Positions 42,729 to 50,526 of a stretch of 64,000 nt of DNA are shown piece after piece. The position numbers and the translations under genes were made by a program. The notes beneath the pieces were generated by a model, which was given only the letters and a program-made list of their open reading frames with translations, made no database searches and was not told where the DNA came from. Source of the stretch: Chryseobacterium sp. FH1 (GTDB lineage: Bacteria > Bacteroidota > Bacteroidia > Flavobacteriales > Weeksellaceae); contig NZ_JPLZ01000003.1 of NCBI RefSeq assembly GCF_000735135.1, positions 124,001-188,000 on the forward strand, read 5' to 3'. Numbering within the stretch: the first letter of the stretch is position 1; every line of letters starts with the position of its first letter.

Positions 42729-43344
42729 TAAGGCACGAGGTTTAACTTCGTTAAATGGGAAATTATTCCTTATTATCTTATTTTTAATGAAATATTTGTT
42801 TGCACTTTTGGGTTAAATTTAAAAATAACCATTTATTATTCGTGAAACACCTGCTCTAAATGTTTCGTCGTTAAAGTTGATTAGCAATCCCAATTTACAG
42901 TTTGTCATTTTCAGATAAGTTAAAAGCTGTGCTTTGTGAGACGGATTTATAAACTCAACAGCTTTTATTTCCAAGATTAATTTAGATTCAACCAAAATAT
43001 CAATCCGAAAAGCGTTGCTGATTTTTAATTCCTCATAAACAATTGGTAGAACGATTTGTTTTTCAACTTTCAAACCTTGTTTTTGTAGTTCATAAAATAA
43101 GCATTCTTCATAAACAGTTTCAAATAAACCAGGACCTAATTTCTTATGGATTTTCAGTCCAGCATCAAACACGATTTTTGATAATTCATTTTCAGTCATT
43201 TGTTTTTTTATCTAATGTAAAATAAAATTTTTGATTGAAAAAAAATGAAAATTTATAAAACATAAAGACACAGTTATCATATTGCTTTAGTACAAAAGAA
43301 AATCAAAGATTTTCAAATTTAACGAAGTTAAACCTCGTGCCTTA
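42729..43344. mobile_element. 616-bp cassette with 28-bp perfect inverted-repeat ends carrying a GxxExxY gene
   Basis: Left end 42729-42756 (begins TAAGGCACGAGGTTTAACTT) and right end 43317-43344 are exact reverse complements over 28 bp. They enclose a single gene (42819-43199). The unit splits two genes of one ABC importer operon, 39 bp from the permease stop and 51 bp from the ATPase start. No transposase is inside, so if it moves it needs outside help. No target-site duplication could be identified with confidence. Confidence 0.6.
42819..43199 (-). CDS. GxxExxY family protein (PD-(D/E)XK-like)
   Basis: 126 residues with the family motif G24-L-F-E27-T-V-Y30 in GPGLFETVYEECL. NAFRIDILVESKLILEIKAVEFINPSHKAQLLTYL follows, which contains the D...ExK residues of a PD-(D/E)XK nuclease fold. 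Biochemical function is not established for the family. Starts and ends are clear. It lies inside a pair of perfect inverted repeats and interrupts a transport operon, so it is probably an acquired unit and not part of uptake. Confidence 0.9.
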   Translation of the reverse strand: MTENELSKIVFDAGLKIHKKLGPGLFETVYEECLFYELQKQGLKVEKQIVLPIVYEELKISNAFRIDILVESKLILEIKAVEFINPSHKAQLLTYLKMTNCKLGLLINFNDETFRAGVSRIINGYF

Positions 43345-43382
43345 TCACACAAAATTGTAAAAAAAATCCTTGTGTCCTCGTG

Positions 43383-44351
43383 TCAGACTTTCCTTATCAA
43401 CATCAACAAAATCACAGGAATCCCAAAAAACGTCGTAATAATATTAATCGGAAACTGACTGAGTTCTGAAATGATTGAAAAAACCTGCATCACAAAAACT
43501 CCCAGCACAACATTTAAAATCAATTGGTGCCAAAGCTGTGCGGGATTCCAAAGCATTCTGCAAAAATGCGGAACCACAACGCCAATAAATAAAATCGGGC
43601 CTAAAAAAGCCGTCACAGAAGCCGATAAAATTGATGAAGCGACAATGATACTGATTTTCAGTTTCGATTGACTGACGCCAAAGCTTTGCGCATAAGCAAC
43701 TCCGAGAGAATTTCCAATCAAAGGTTTTATGGATTTGAAAGTGAAATACAGTCCGATAATTATTAAAATTGTTAAAATTGAAATTTGAGAAATATTAGCT
43801 TGATTATTTGCGCCGAAAGTCCATAGAATATAGTTTTTCAGGCTTTGACTTTCCACATAAAATTGAAGAAACGAAACAACCGCTCCAGCCAAAGCCGAAA
43901 TCAGAAATCCGAAAATAATAATGAAACTTTTATCCCGAAATCGATTTGAAAATAATAGCAAAACCATCATTAAAACAACGCTCCCGAGAATTGATGACAA
44001 ACTGATAAAACTATTTTGAAGAAAATCTGGAATCAAAACATCTTGCGAAAAGAAAATATAAAACGCCACAAACAAACTGGAAACCGACGTGATTCCCAAA
44101 ACATCCGGGCCAGCCAAAGGATTTTTGAAATATTCCTGCAAAAGAAAACCACTTGTCGGAATCGCAATTCCAGCCAAAATCATTGCTAGAGCCCGATTGA
44201 TTCTGAAACCTGCGATTTCAAATTGTTCCGCGGATTCATTAAAAAAATCTGAAAATGAAAGTTTTGCATAACCAATATTCAAATTGATGATGAACGAAAT
44301 GATGATTCCGACAATGATAAAAAAGCAAAGGACTCCGAATTTATTTTTCAA
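43383..44351 (-). CDS. FecCD/BtuC-family ABC importer permease
   Basis: 322 residues with nine or ten hydrophobic helices. It shows the family landmarks RINRALAMILAGIAIPTSG, FKNPLAGPDVLGITS, WTFGANNQ, AQSFGVSQSKLKI and FLGPILFIGVVVPHFCRML. It forms the inner-membrane channel for iron-siderophore, haem or vitamin B12 uptake. A binding protein and outer-membrane receptor are not in the window. It is downstream of a thioredoxin-like lipoprotein and upstream of the inserted cassette. Confidence 0.92.
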   Translation of the reverse strand: MKNKFGVLCFFIIVGIIISFIINLNIGYAKLSFSDFFNESAEQFEIAGFRINRALAMILAGIAIPTSGFLLQEYFKNPLAGPDVLGITSVSSLFVAFYIFFSQDVLIPDFLQNSFISLSSILGSVVLMMVLLLFSNRFRDKSFIIIFGFLISALAGAVVSFLQFYVESQSLKNYILWTFGANNQANISQISILTILIIIGLYFTFKSIKPLIGNSLGVAYAQSFGVSQSKLKISIIVASSILSASVTAFLGPILFIGVVVPHFCRMLWNPAQLWHQLILNVVLGVFVMQVFSIISELSQFPINIITTFFGIPVILLMLIRKV

Positions 44352-44394
44352 GATTTGTCTTTTAGTTTAATTCTTATCATTGATTCCTGCTTAA

Positions 44395-44964
44395 TTATTT
44401 TGCAGATAAAAACTGTGAAAGCTTCTGATTCAAAGCCTCTTCCGTCATAGAACCAAGTGTTTCATTCACTTTATCGCCTTTTTTAATCAATGTAAAAGGA
44501 ATTGCGCCACCGTCCCAAGTTTTGAAATTTTGTTTGAAAAACTCTGGTTTCAAAAGACTTCCGTCCAATAATGTTACGTTTTTTCTGATGTTAAATTCGT
44601 CCGCAAAATCACTGACTTCGGTTGCCCAATCGGTTTTGTTGTCAAGACTTACAAACGTGAATTTTACAGGTTGACCTTGCAATTCCTCCATCTTTTTGTG
44701 GAAAAATGGAATCTCGTGCATACACGGTCCGCACCAAGTCGCGAAAAAATTGGTTACATACAAAGTATCAGGATTTTTATTTTGAATGTAAGCCGACATT
44801 TTTTCTGGAGAAAACTCCACCAATTCGGCAACATCGGCTTCAGATTTTGAAGGTTCTACAGTTATTGAATCTTCTTTCGCTTGCGTTTCTGCGACTTTCT
44901 CATCGTTCTTTTTACAAGTTAAAAAGCTGATTGACAGGAATGAATATAATATTATCTTTTTCAT
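44395..44964 (-). CDS. TlpA-like thioredoxin-fold lipoprotein
   Basis: 189 residues. Lipoprotein signal MKKIILYSFLSISFLTC (Cys17), a charged linker, then a thioredoxin domain with FFATWC78-G-P-C81-MHEIPFF and the cis-Pro region GGAIPFTLI. Probably a periplasmic, membrane-anchored thiol-disulfide reductase of the TlpA/ResA group. It precedes the importer permease by 43 bp on the same strand. Confidence 0.92.
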   Translation of the reverse strand: MKKIILYSFLSISFLTCKKNDEKVAETQAKEDSITVEPSKSEADVAELVEFSPEKMSAYIQNKNPDTLYVTNFFATWCGPCMHEIPFFHKKMEELQGQPVKFTFVSLDNKTDWATEVSDFADEFNIRKNVTLLDGSLLKPEFFKQNFKTWDGGAIPFTLIKKGDKVNETLGSMTEEALNQKLSQFLSAK

Positions 44965-45032
44965 TGAATTTTAATTTAAATGAATTTACGAGCTTGTGTT
45001 GAATTTAGATTTTTTCTTTTGTCAATTTTCTT

Positions 45033-45040
45033 TAAATTTG
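45033..45040 (+). promoter_or_regulatory. Probable -7 element (TAAATTTG) for the ferredoxin reductase gene
   Basis: Exact TAnnTTTG match, 10 bp before ATG 45051. The 5' leader would be very short. The -33 region is only T-rich. Confidence 0.5.
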
Positions 45041-45050
45041 ATTCTTGACA

Positions 45051-46178
45051 ATGGAGAATCAATTAACAGTAGCCAACCAACCTCAGTTTCACAGGCTAAA
45101 AATAGCTAAAAAACAACAACTGACCAAACAAGCTTTTGCGTTGGAATTAGAGATTCCAGAGGCGTTGAAATCGCGGTTTCAATTTCGCGCTGGGCAATAT
45201 GTGACGCTGAAATATCACTTTAATGAAAAGGAAATCCAGAACGATTATTCCTTCACTTCTTCGCCTTCCGAAAAGAGATTGGCATTGGCCATCAAAATCA
45301 ATGGTGAAAATAGTTCCACCAAATTCCTATTCGATAATTACAATGTCGGCGACGAAATCTCTGTGAGCGAACCTTTGGGAAGATTTTTTCTTAATTCAAA
45401 ACCGAATGAGAAACGAACCATCATCGCTTTCGCTTCGGGAATTGGAATTACGCCAATCCTCAGTCACATCAAAAATATTTTGATTGAGGAAAAAACAACA
45501 CGGATTTTCCTTTTTTACGGCAACAAAAGTTACGAAGATATTATCCTGAAAGATGAGTTGGAAAGGCTTCAAATAGAATCGGGCGGAAGATTGGAGTGTT
45601 TCTATTTCATTTCGCAGGAACCTGTGAAGGACAAGTTGTTTCAAGGAAGAATAGATGAGAAAAAAGTCTCGCTTATCATCAACCAAATCCTTCATCTTGA
45701 CGAGGATGATGAGGAATCTACAATCTGGGACAGCACAGACAAAGTCTTGATTTGTGGACCAGGCGCAATGATAAAATCGGTTGCAAACGCCTGCTACAAC
45801 CACGGAATTCCGAAAAAGAATATTCATTTTGAATTGTTCGAAGCTTACAACGAAGATATATATCCAACTGAAAAGGAATTTCCTCTTATTGAAAATGTTG
45901 AAGTTAAAATCAAATTCAATCACATCGAAAAAGATGGCATTATTCTGAAAAATAACGAGCGAAAAATCCTTCAGCAACTGTTGGATTTGGGCTACAAACT
46001 GCCTTATTCCTGCAAATCTGGAATCTGCGGAAGTTGTCTTTGCTACCTGAAAAACGGAGAAGTTGATATGACGGAAGATGAATATTTGACAGACAATGAA
46101 AAACATCAGGGAAAAATCTTACCTTGTACAGCTATTGCAATGAGCAAGGAAATTTATTTGGATTTTGATATGATTTAA
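45051..46178 (+). CDS. Ferredoxin-NADP reductase-type protein with C-terminal 2Fe-2S domain (PaaE-like)
   Basis: 375 residues from ATG 45051. The FAD domain (about 10-105) has QNDYSFTSSP. The NAD(P) domain (about 110-235) has FASGIGITPILSHIK and LICGPGAMI. A plant-type 2Fe-2S ferredoxin domain at the end has CKSGICGSCLCYLKNG with three cysteines and the fourth in LPCTAIA. It passes electrons from NAD(P)H to an oxygenase or similar partner. PaaE is the nearest named relative, but no phenylacetate genes are present. It is followed after 2 bp by the SanA-like gene. Confidence 0.9.
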   Translation: MENQLTVANQPQFHRLKIAKKQQLTKQAFALELEIPEALKSRFQFRAGQYVTLKYHFNEKEIQNDYSFTSSPSEKRLALAIKINGENSSTKFLFDNYNVGDEISVSEPLGRFFLNSKPNEKRTIIAFASGIGITPILSHIKNILIEEKTTRIFLFYGNKSYEDIILKDELERLQIESGGRLECFYFISQEPVKDKLFQGRIDEKKVSLIINQILHLDEDDEESTIWDSTDKVLICGPGAMIKSVANACYNHGIPKKNIHFELFEAYNEDIYPTEKEFPLIENVEVKIKFNHIEKDGIILKNNERKILQQLLDLGYKLPYSCKSGICGSCLCYLKNGEVDMTEDEYLTDNEKHQGKILPCTAIAMSKEIYLDFDMI

Positions 46179-46180
46179 CG

Positions 46181-46804
46181 ATGATTAAGGCGGTTACAAA
46201 CATTCTCAAAATAGCTTTCAGGCTTATGGAAGTTGGTATTTTGCTGATGATTTTGGCGAACTTCTGGGTGGTTGCCTTGACGAGTGGGAGAACGTATACC
46301 AAAATCAGCAAAGTTCCGCCGAGAGATTGCGCCTTGGTTTTGGGAACATCGCCGAAGATGCGTTCGGGCGTTGCCAATCCTTATTTTACAGCGAGAATGG
46401 AAGCGGTTGGAACGCTTTATCACCACGGGAAAATCAAAAAGATCATCGTCAGCGGAGAGAAAAGTAAAAACTACGACGAGACGGAAGCTATGATGCATTT
46501 CCTTGTTTATAATGAAGGCGTTCCGGAAAATATCATCATCAAAGACCCAAAAGGTTTCAACACGCACAAGAGTATTTTGAATTGCAAGAATACTTACAAC
46601 CAAAAGAATGTGATCATCGTTTCGCAAGGATTCCACAATCTTCGAGCTTTATTTTTTGCCCGAAACAATGGGATGAATGCGCTGGGTTTTGATGCTCAAG
46701 ACGTTACCAAAAACGAAAGTTTCTACCGCAATCACACGCGTGAATTTCTTGCTAGAGATTTGGCGGTTTTCTATTATATTCTTGGGATTTCGCCTGAAGA
46801 ATAG
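46181..46804 (+). CDS. SanA/YdcF-like DUF218 membrane protein
   Basis: 207 residues. One N-terminal helix (FRLMEVGILLMILANFWVVAL), then a DUF218 domain: CALVLGTSPKMRSGVANPYFTARMEA, KKIIVSGEKSKNYDETEAMM and VIIVSQGFHNLRALFFARNNGM. In E. coli SanA affects envelope permeability to vancomycin. It lies 2 bp after the reductase stop, so it is co-transcribed. Confidence 0.88.
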   Translation: MIKAVTNILKIAFRLMEVGILLMILANFWVVALTSGRTYTKISKVPPRDCALVLGTSPKMRSGVANPYFTARMEAVGTLYHHGKIKKIIVSGEKSKNYDETEAMMHFLVYNEGVPENIIIKDPKGFNTHKSILNCKNTYNQKNVIIVSQGFHNLRALFFARNNGMNALGFDAQDVTKNESFYRNHTREFLARDLAVFYYILGISPEE

Positions 46805-46916
46805 TTTTCATTGATTAGAGGGATTTTATTGATTATTCTACCAAAATTTAACTTGGCAGATTGTTTGTAATCTAGTTGAGTGTTACTACTAACGTAATTT
46901 TTAAAACCGAGAAATA

Positions 46917-47450
46917 ATGAAAAATCTATTTAAAATATTAGTTCCGTCCATCATCGCATTTACATTGACTTCTTGTATGACAAATTCAGGAGCATACGCT
47001 TATAATAACGACCCATATTCTCAAGGCTATTCCGATGGTTACAGAGATGGGTATTACCAATCTCCGGATGGATTTTGGTATGCGCCAAAGGTCGTTTATT
47101 TGGATAATAACAATAATTATTACAGAAACGGCGCAGTTTACAATTCCAGAACAAGAGTCCGAAACAACGTCGTTATTTCGCCGAAGAGAAGGCCTGAGCC
47201 TAATCAGATTTCGACAGGAACGAGAAGGTCTACTCAGCCTAACATCCAAGTGCAAGAGACTGGAAGAAGATCTCAAAACAATATAAAAGTGCAACCTAAT
47301 TCGAATAGAGGAACTAGAAATCAACCTCAAAATAATGTGAGAGTCCAACCTCAAAACAATACGAGATCTGGTTCGCAGAATAATATCCGAGTTCAACCAC
47401 AGATCCAACAGGAAAGCAGTCCTCAAAGACCAAACAAAGGATCACGATAA
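46917..47450 (+). CDS. Small Asn/Gln/Arg-rich lipoprotein
   Basis: 177 residues. Lipoprotein signal ending LTSC (Cys20), then a Tyr/Gly/Asp-rich stretch (YSQGYSDGYRDGYYQ) and a positively charged tail. The tail holds repeats around QNNIKVQPN, QNNVRVQPQNN and QNNIRVQPQ. Low complexity suggests an unfolded, envelope-attached protein; function unknown. Ends at a strong terminator. Confidence 0.7.
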   Translation: MKNLFKILVPSIIAFTLTSCMTNSGAYAYNNDPYSQGYSDGYRDGYYQSPDGFWYAPKVVYLDNNNNYYRNGAVYNSRTRVRNNVVISPKRRPEPNQISTGTRRSTQPNIQVQETGRRSQNNIKVQPNSNRGTRNQPQNNVRVQPQNNTRSGSQNNIRVQPQIQQESSPQRPNKGSR

Positions 47451-47452
47451 CC

Positions 47453-47480
47453 AAAAAGCTAGTTTCGACTAGCTTTTTTT
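47453..47480 (+). terminator. Rho-independent terminator with TTCG tetraloop
   Basis: AGCTAGT-TTCG-ACTAGCT with five A before and seven T after. The TTCG loop is the stable UUCG tetraloop in RNA. Confidence 0.92.
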
Positions 47481-47534
47481 ATTTCTAAATTTCAAATTTT
47501 CCAGATTAAAAACGAGTGTAAATAAAAATTATAT

Positions 47535-47542
47535 TATTTTTG
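47535..47542 (+). promoter_or_regulatory. Probable -7 element (TATTTTTG) for udk
   Basis: Exact TAnnTTTG match, 14 bp before the udk start codon; the -33 half is not clear. Likely start of the udk-divIC-mutA transcript. Confidence 0.5.
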
Positions 47543-47556
47543 TAAAAATTGTAAAG

Positions 47557-48174
47557 ATGCTCGTGATTGGAATTGCCGGAGGAACAGGTTCCGGAAAAAC
47601 TACTGTTGTGAATAAGATAATGCAACAGCTTAATGTAGAAGGTGTTAACATTCTTTCTCAAGATAATTATTATCACGACAACCCAAATTTGACCTTGTCC
47701 GAAAGAGAAGCTTTGAATTATGATCATCCAAAATCCATCGATTTTGAATTGATGTTGGAGCACGTGAAAGCTCTCAAAAATAACGAAAGTATCGAACAGC
47801 CGATTTATTCGTTTGTAACGCACTCCAGAACAGGCGATCACGTGACTGTGGAACCAAAAAATGTTTTGATCGTAGAGGGGATTTTGGTTTTGACCAATAA
47901 AGAATTGTTGAAGGAATTCAATCTGAAGGTGTTTGTCCACGCCGATTCCGACGAGCGATTGATCCGAAGAATCCGTAGAGACACGCAGGAAAGAGGTCGT
48001 GATTTGCAGGAAGTTCTTCACCGTTACCAAACGACTTTAAAACCAATGCATCAGGAATTCATCGAGCCTTCCAAAAACGAAGCTGACCTGATTGTTCCAA
48101 ATATGAAACAAAACTCTGTAGCTATTGATTTTCTGACGACTGTCATTAATAATTCGCTTAAAAAAGTTCATTAA
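47557..48174 (+). CDS. udk: Uridine kinase
   Basis: Phosphorylates uridine and cytidine in pyrimidine salvage. It has 205 residues, usual length. It shows P-loop GIAGGTGSGKTTVVNKI (about residues 5-21), SQDNYYHDNPNL, NYDHPKSIDFELM, VLIVEGILVL and RIRRDTQERGR. It heads a group of plus-strand genes and is followed after 2 bp by the DivIC-like gene. Confidence 0.95.
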   Translation: MLVIGIAGGTGSGKTTVVNKIMQQLNVEGVNILSQDNYYHDNPNLTLSEREALNYDHPKSIDFELMLEHVKALKNNESIEQPIYSFVTHSRTGDHVTVEPKNVLIVEGILVLTNKELLKEFNLKVFVHADSDERLIRRIRRDTQERGRDLQEVLHRYQTTLKPMHQEFIEPSKNEADLIVPNMKQNSVAIDFLTTVINNSLKKVH

Positions 48175-48176
48175 TT

Positions 48177-48527
48177 ATGAAAGAACTAATCAAGGATATC
48201 AAGAAAAAATCACCGACATTGAAGTTTTTCCAGATTTATGTTTTTAATAAATATTTGGTAACGCTTATTGGTTTTTTGGTCTGGATGATATTCTTTGACA
48301 GTACTTCTTTTTTGGTTATCAATGAAATGAATGGCGAAATAAAACGCTACGAAAAACAACTTGATTTCTACAAAACGGAATATGAAAAGAACGACAAATT
48401 CTTTCGCAAGCTGATGAACAACAAGGATGAAAAGGAAAAGTACGCCCGAGAAAATTACTTTATGAAAAAACCTAACGAGGAGATTTTCATTTTGGTAGTT
48501 GATAGTTCTAAGATTGCTAAGAAGTAA
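48177..48527 (+). CDS. FtsB/DivIC-family septum formation protein
   Basis: 116 residues: a short cytoplasmic start, one helix (YLVTLIGFLVWMIFFDSTSF), then a coiled coil (INEMNGEIKRYEKQLDFYKTEYEKN) and the end region YARENYFMKKPNEEIFILV. The size, topology and the ARE(N/Y)YFMK(K/R)PNEE motif fit FtsB/DivIC, which joins the cell-division complex at the septum. It is between udk (2 bp) and the mutase gene (14 bp). Confidence 0.9.
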   Translation: MKELIKDIKKKSPTLKFFQIYVFNKYLVTLIGFLVWMIFFDSTSFLVINEMNGEIKRYEKQLDFYKTEYEKNDKFFRKLMNNKDEKEKYARENYFMKKPNEEIFILVVDSSKIAKK

Positions 48528-48541
48528 AAAAAACTTTCAGA

Positions 48542-49696
48542 ATGAGTACATTGGGAAATTGGGAACAGCTTGTAAAAAGGCAACTCAAAACGGATGACAT
48601 CTACGCAATTCTTCAAAAAGAGAATCTCGAGGATATTGATGTCAAGCCTTATTACCAAAACAATTCTGATTACAAAATCCTTCCGAAAGTAGAAGAGAGT
48701 ACACATCTTGTAGCAGAATATCAGGAAGGTTTGGAAGACCAATCTTTTGCTTTTCTCCTCAATGAGAATGTTGAAAATCTTGATGAAAAATCGATTTTCA
48801 TTAATAATGCTGAGCTTTCAGAACATATCTTGACAGAAGAATCCAACCGATATTTTTCTTTGATTGATGTCTTTTCTGATGATTACAAAGCGGAGATCAA
48901 TGAACATCTTGCTGGTGAATTACTATCAAAATCATTTGAAAGAAAGATCTGTGTTGATGTCAGTTTACATCAAAATTCTGGCGCTTCTATCATTCAACAA
49001 TTAAGTTTTGCTTTGGCGAAATCGAAAGAGTTGGTGGAGAAATTTGGCTCTGAAATTTTAGATAAATTGATTTTCAAGTTTGCTGTTGGAAGTCAATATT
49101 TTTTTGAAATTGCAAAAATTCGGGCTTTCAAATATCTTTTCAATCAGCTTTCGAAAGAGTTTGGGAAAGATTTGATTCCGTACATTTTCGTTGAAACTTC
49201 ATTAAGAAATAAATCCAAAAGCGACCAGGACAATAATCTCATCCGTTCCACTTTGGAATTGGCTTCCGCAATGATTGGAGGCGCTGACGCAGTTTTCTGC
49301 AACAATTACAAAATCGAAAATCCCACGGAGCTTTCCAAAGAGATTTCCTTCAAACAACAAATCGTTTTGGCTTATGAAAGCATCATCAACGTTTTTGAAG
49401 ATGCAACATCTGGAAGTTATTTCGTGGAAGACATCACGCAACAATTTGCTGAAAAATCCTGGAAATTATTTCTTGAAATTGAGGAAAAAGGCGGTTATTT
49501 GGAATTATTGAAATTAGGAGAAATCCAAAAAATGATTTTCGACCAAGCAACGAAAGAACAAAGTTGGGTTGAAGAAGGGAAAATCAAAATCATTGGTGTC
49601 AATCTTTATCCGAAATTAGAAGTTAAGAAATCAGTTTCTGAACTTTACGATTCATCTGAGATAAAGTCAGTTCGTTTGGCTGAAATGTTTGAATAA
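48542..49696 (+). CDS. Methylmalonyl-CoA mutase small (non-catalytic) subunit, short form
   Basis: 384 residues related to the small subunit of heterodimeric methylmalonyl-CoA mutase: start GNWEQLVKRQLKTDDIY, middle DVSLHQNSGASIIQQLSFALAK, then VGSQYFFEIAKIRAFKYLF and ELASAMIGGADAVFCNNY. No B12-binding DxHxxG domain is present, as expected for this subunit. It is shorter than many homologues (often around 450). The catalytic large subunit, usually the next gene, is not in this window; an SMI1-like gene is there instead. Confidence 0.85.
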   Translation: MSTLGNWEQLVKRQLKTDDIYAILQKENLEDIDVKPYYQNNSDYKILPKVEESTHLVAEYQEGLEDQSFAFLLNENVENLDEKSIFINNAELSEHILTEESNRYFSLIDVFSDDYKAEINEHLAGELLSKSFERKICVDVSLHQNSGASIIQQLSFALAKSKELVEKFGSEILDKLIFKFAVGSQYFFEIAKIRAFKYLFNQLSKEFGKDLIPYIFVETSLRNKSKSDQDNNLIRSTLELASAMIGGADAVFCNNYKIENPTELSKEISFKQQIVLAYESIINVFEDATSGSYFVEDITQQFAEKSWKLFLEIEEKGGYLELLKLGEIQKMIFDQATKEQSWVEEGKIKIIGVNLYPKLEVKKSVSELYDSSEIKSVRLAEMFE

Positions 49697-49712
49697 TTTT
49701 ATTTTTGAAATT

Positions 49713-50435
49713 ATGCGAGGTATTCTTAAAGGATTGTTTCAGTCTAAAATTTCTATTAATCAAATTAAAGAAATTGAGAGAAAACTTATTCAACAATTGA
49801 CCGATTATGATGAAAACTTTGAAATCACAAATAAGAAAATGATTTCAGAGATTTCAAATATTTATTTTTCATTCGAACCAAAAGGTATTTCAATATTACG
49901 AGAAGTGAGAGATAAAGAGGCATACCATAAATTGCAAAGATTACCTCGTCATATTCTGAACATCAATGGAATAGAATTTTACAATACAAAAAGAAAAATT
50001 TTTGAAAATATTCCCTGTTCTTTTTCTAATTATCAACTGACTTTTATTCTTCACGAAAACCCTAAAATATTTCACAAGATATTTGATATTAACAATATAC
50101 GATTACGTGATTTGATTATTAAAACGGTCAATACTGTTAATCCTGATAAAGAAGTTGTAGAAAAAATACTGAATCTTTACGCTAAAGAAGAAATCGAAAA
50201 ATTAGATTTAGAAAATTGTTTTGAAATAGAATTTGATAGCAATAAATATTATAGTATTTTAGATTTAGAAAATGGAGATTATATTGGAGTTGATAGAAAA
50301 GGAAAAATATTTTATTTAAATCACGACGCAGAAATCAGAGTGAAAGAGATATTTGAAAATATATCTGAATTCTTGAAGAATTATAATGGAAATTTAAATG
50401 AGTTAGAAAAGTTTAATAAGACATCTAATAATTAA
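49713..50435 (+). CDS. Probable SMI1/KNR4-like (SUKH) protein
   Basis: 240 residues from ATG 49713; an upstream TTG overlapping the mutase end is possible. Most of it matches nothing I know. The last 60 residues (YYSILDLENGDYIGVDRKGKIFYLNHDAEIRVKEIFENISEFL) have the GDYIGxD...GKxFYLNHD...F..FL pattern of SMI1/KNR4 domains, which include immunity proteins to contact-dependent toxins. No toxin gene is next to it. It is much AT-richer than its neighbours, so transfer is likely. Tentative. Confidence 0.5.
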   Translation: MRGILKGLFQSKISINQIKEIERKLIQQLTDYDENFEITNKKMISEISNIYFSFEPKGISILREVRDKEAYHKLQRLPRHILNINGIEFYNTKRKIFENIPCSFSNYQLTFILHENPKIFHKIFDINNIRLRDLIIKTVNTVNPDKEVVEKILNLYAKEEIEKLDLENCFEIEFDSNKYYSILDLENGDYIGVDRKGKIFYLNHDAEIRVKEIFENISEFLKNYNGNLNELEKFNKTSNN

Positions 50436-50480
50436 AAGAAATTACATTATTCTCAATTTTTATAATTCTTAAACTCAGAA

Positions 50481-50511
50481 TTCGTAACTCTTAACTAATT
50501 CACTATCTTTG
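50481..50511 (+). promoter_or_regulatory. Promoter of the pseudouridine synthase gene
   Basis: TTCG (50481-50484), 19 nt, then TATCTTTG (50504-50511), close to the consensus TTTG-N19-TAnnTTTG. The start codon at 50527 leaves a leader of only about 10 nt. Confidence 0.65.
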
Positions 50512-50526
50512 CAAAAATTTTTAGAA

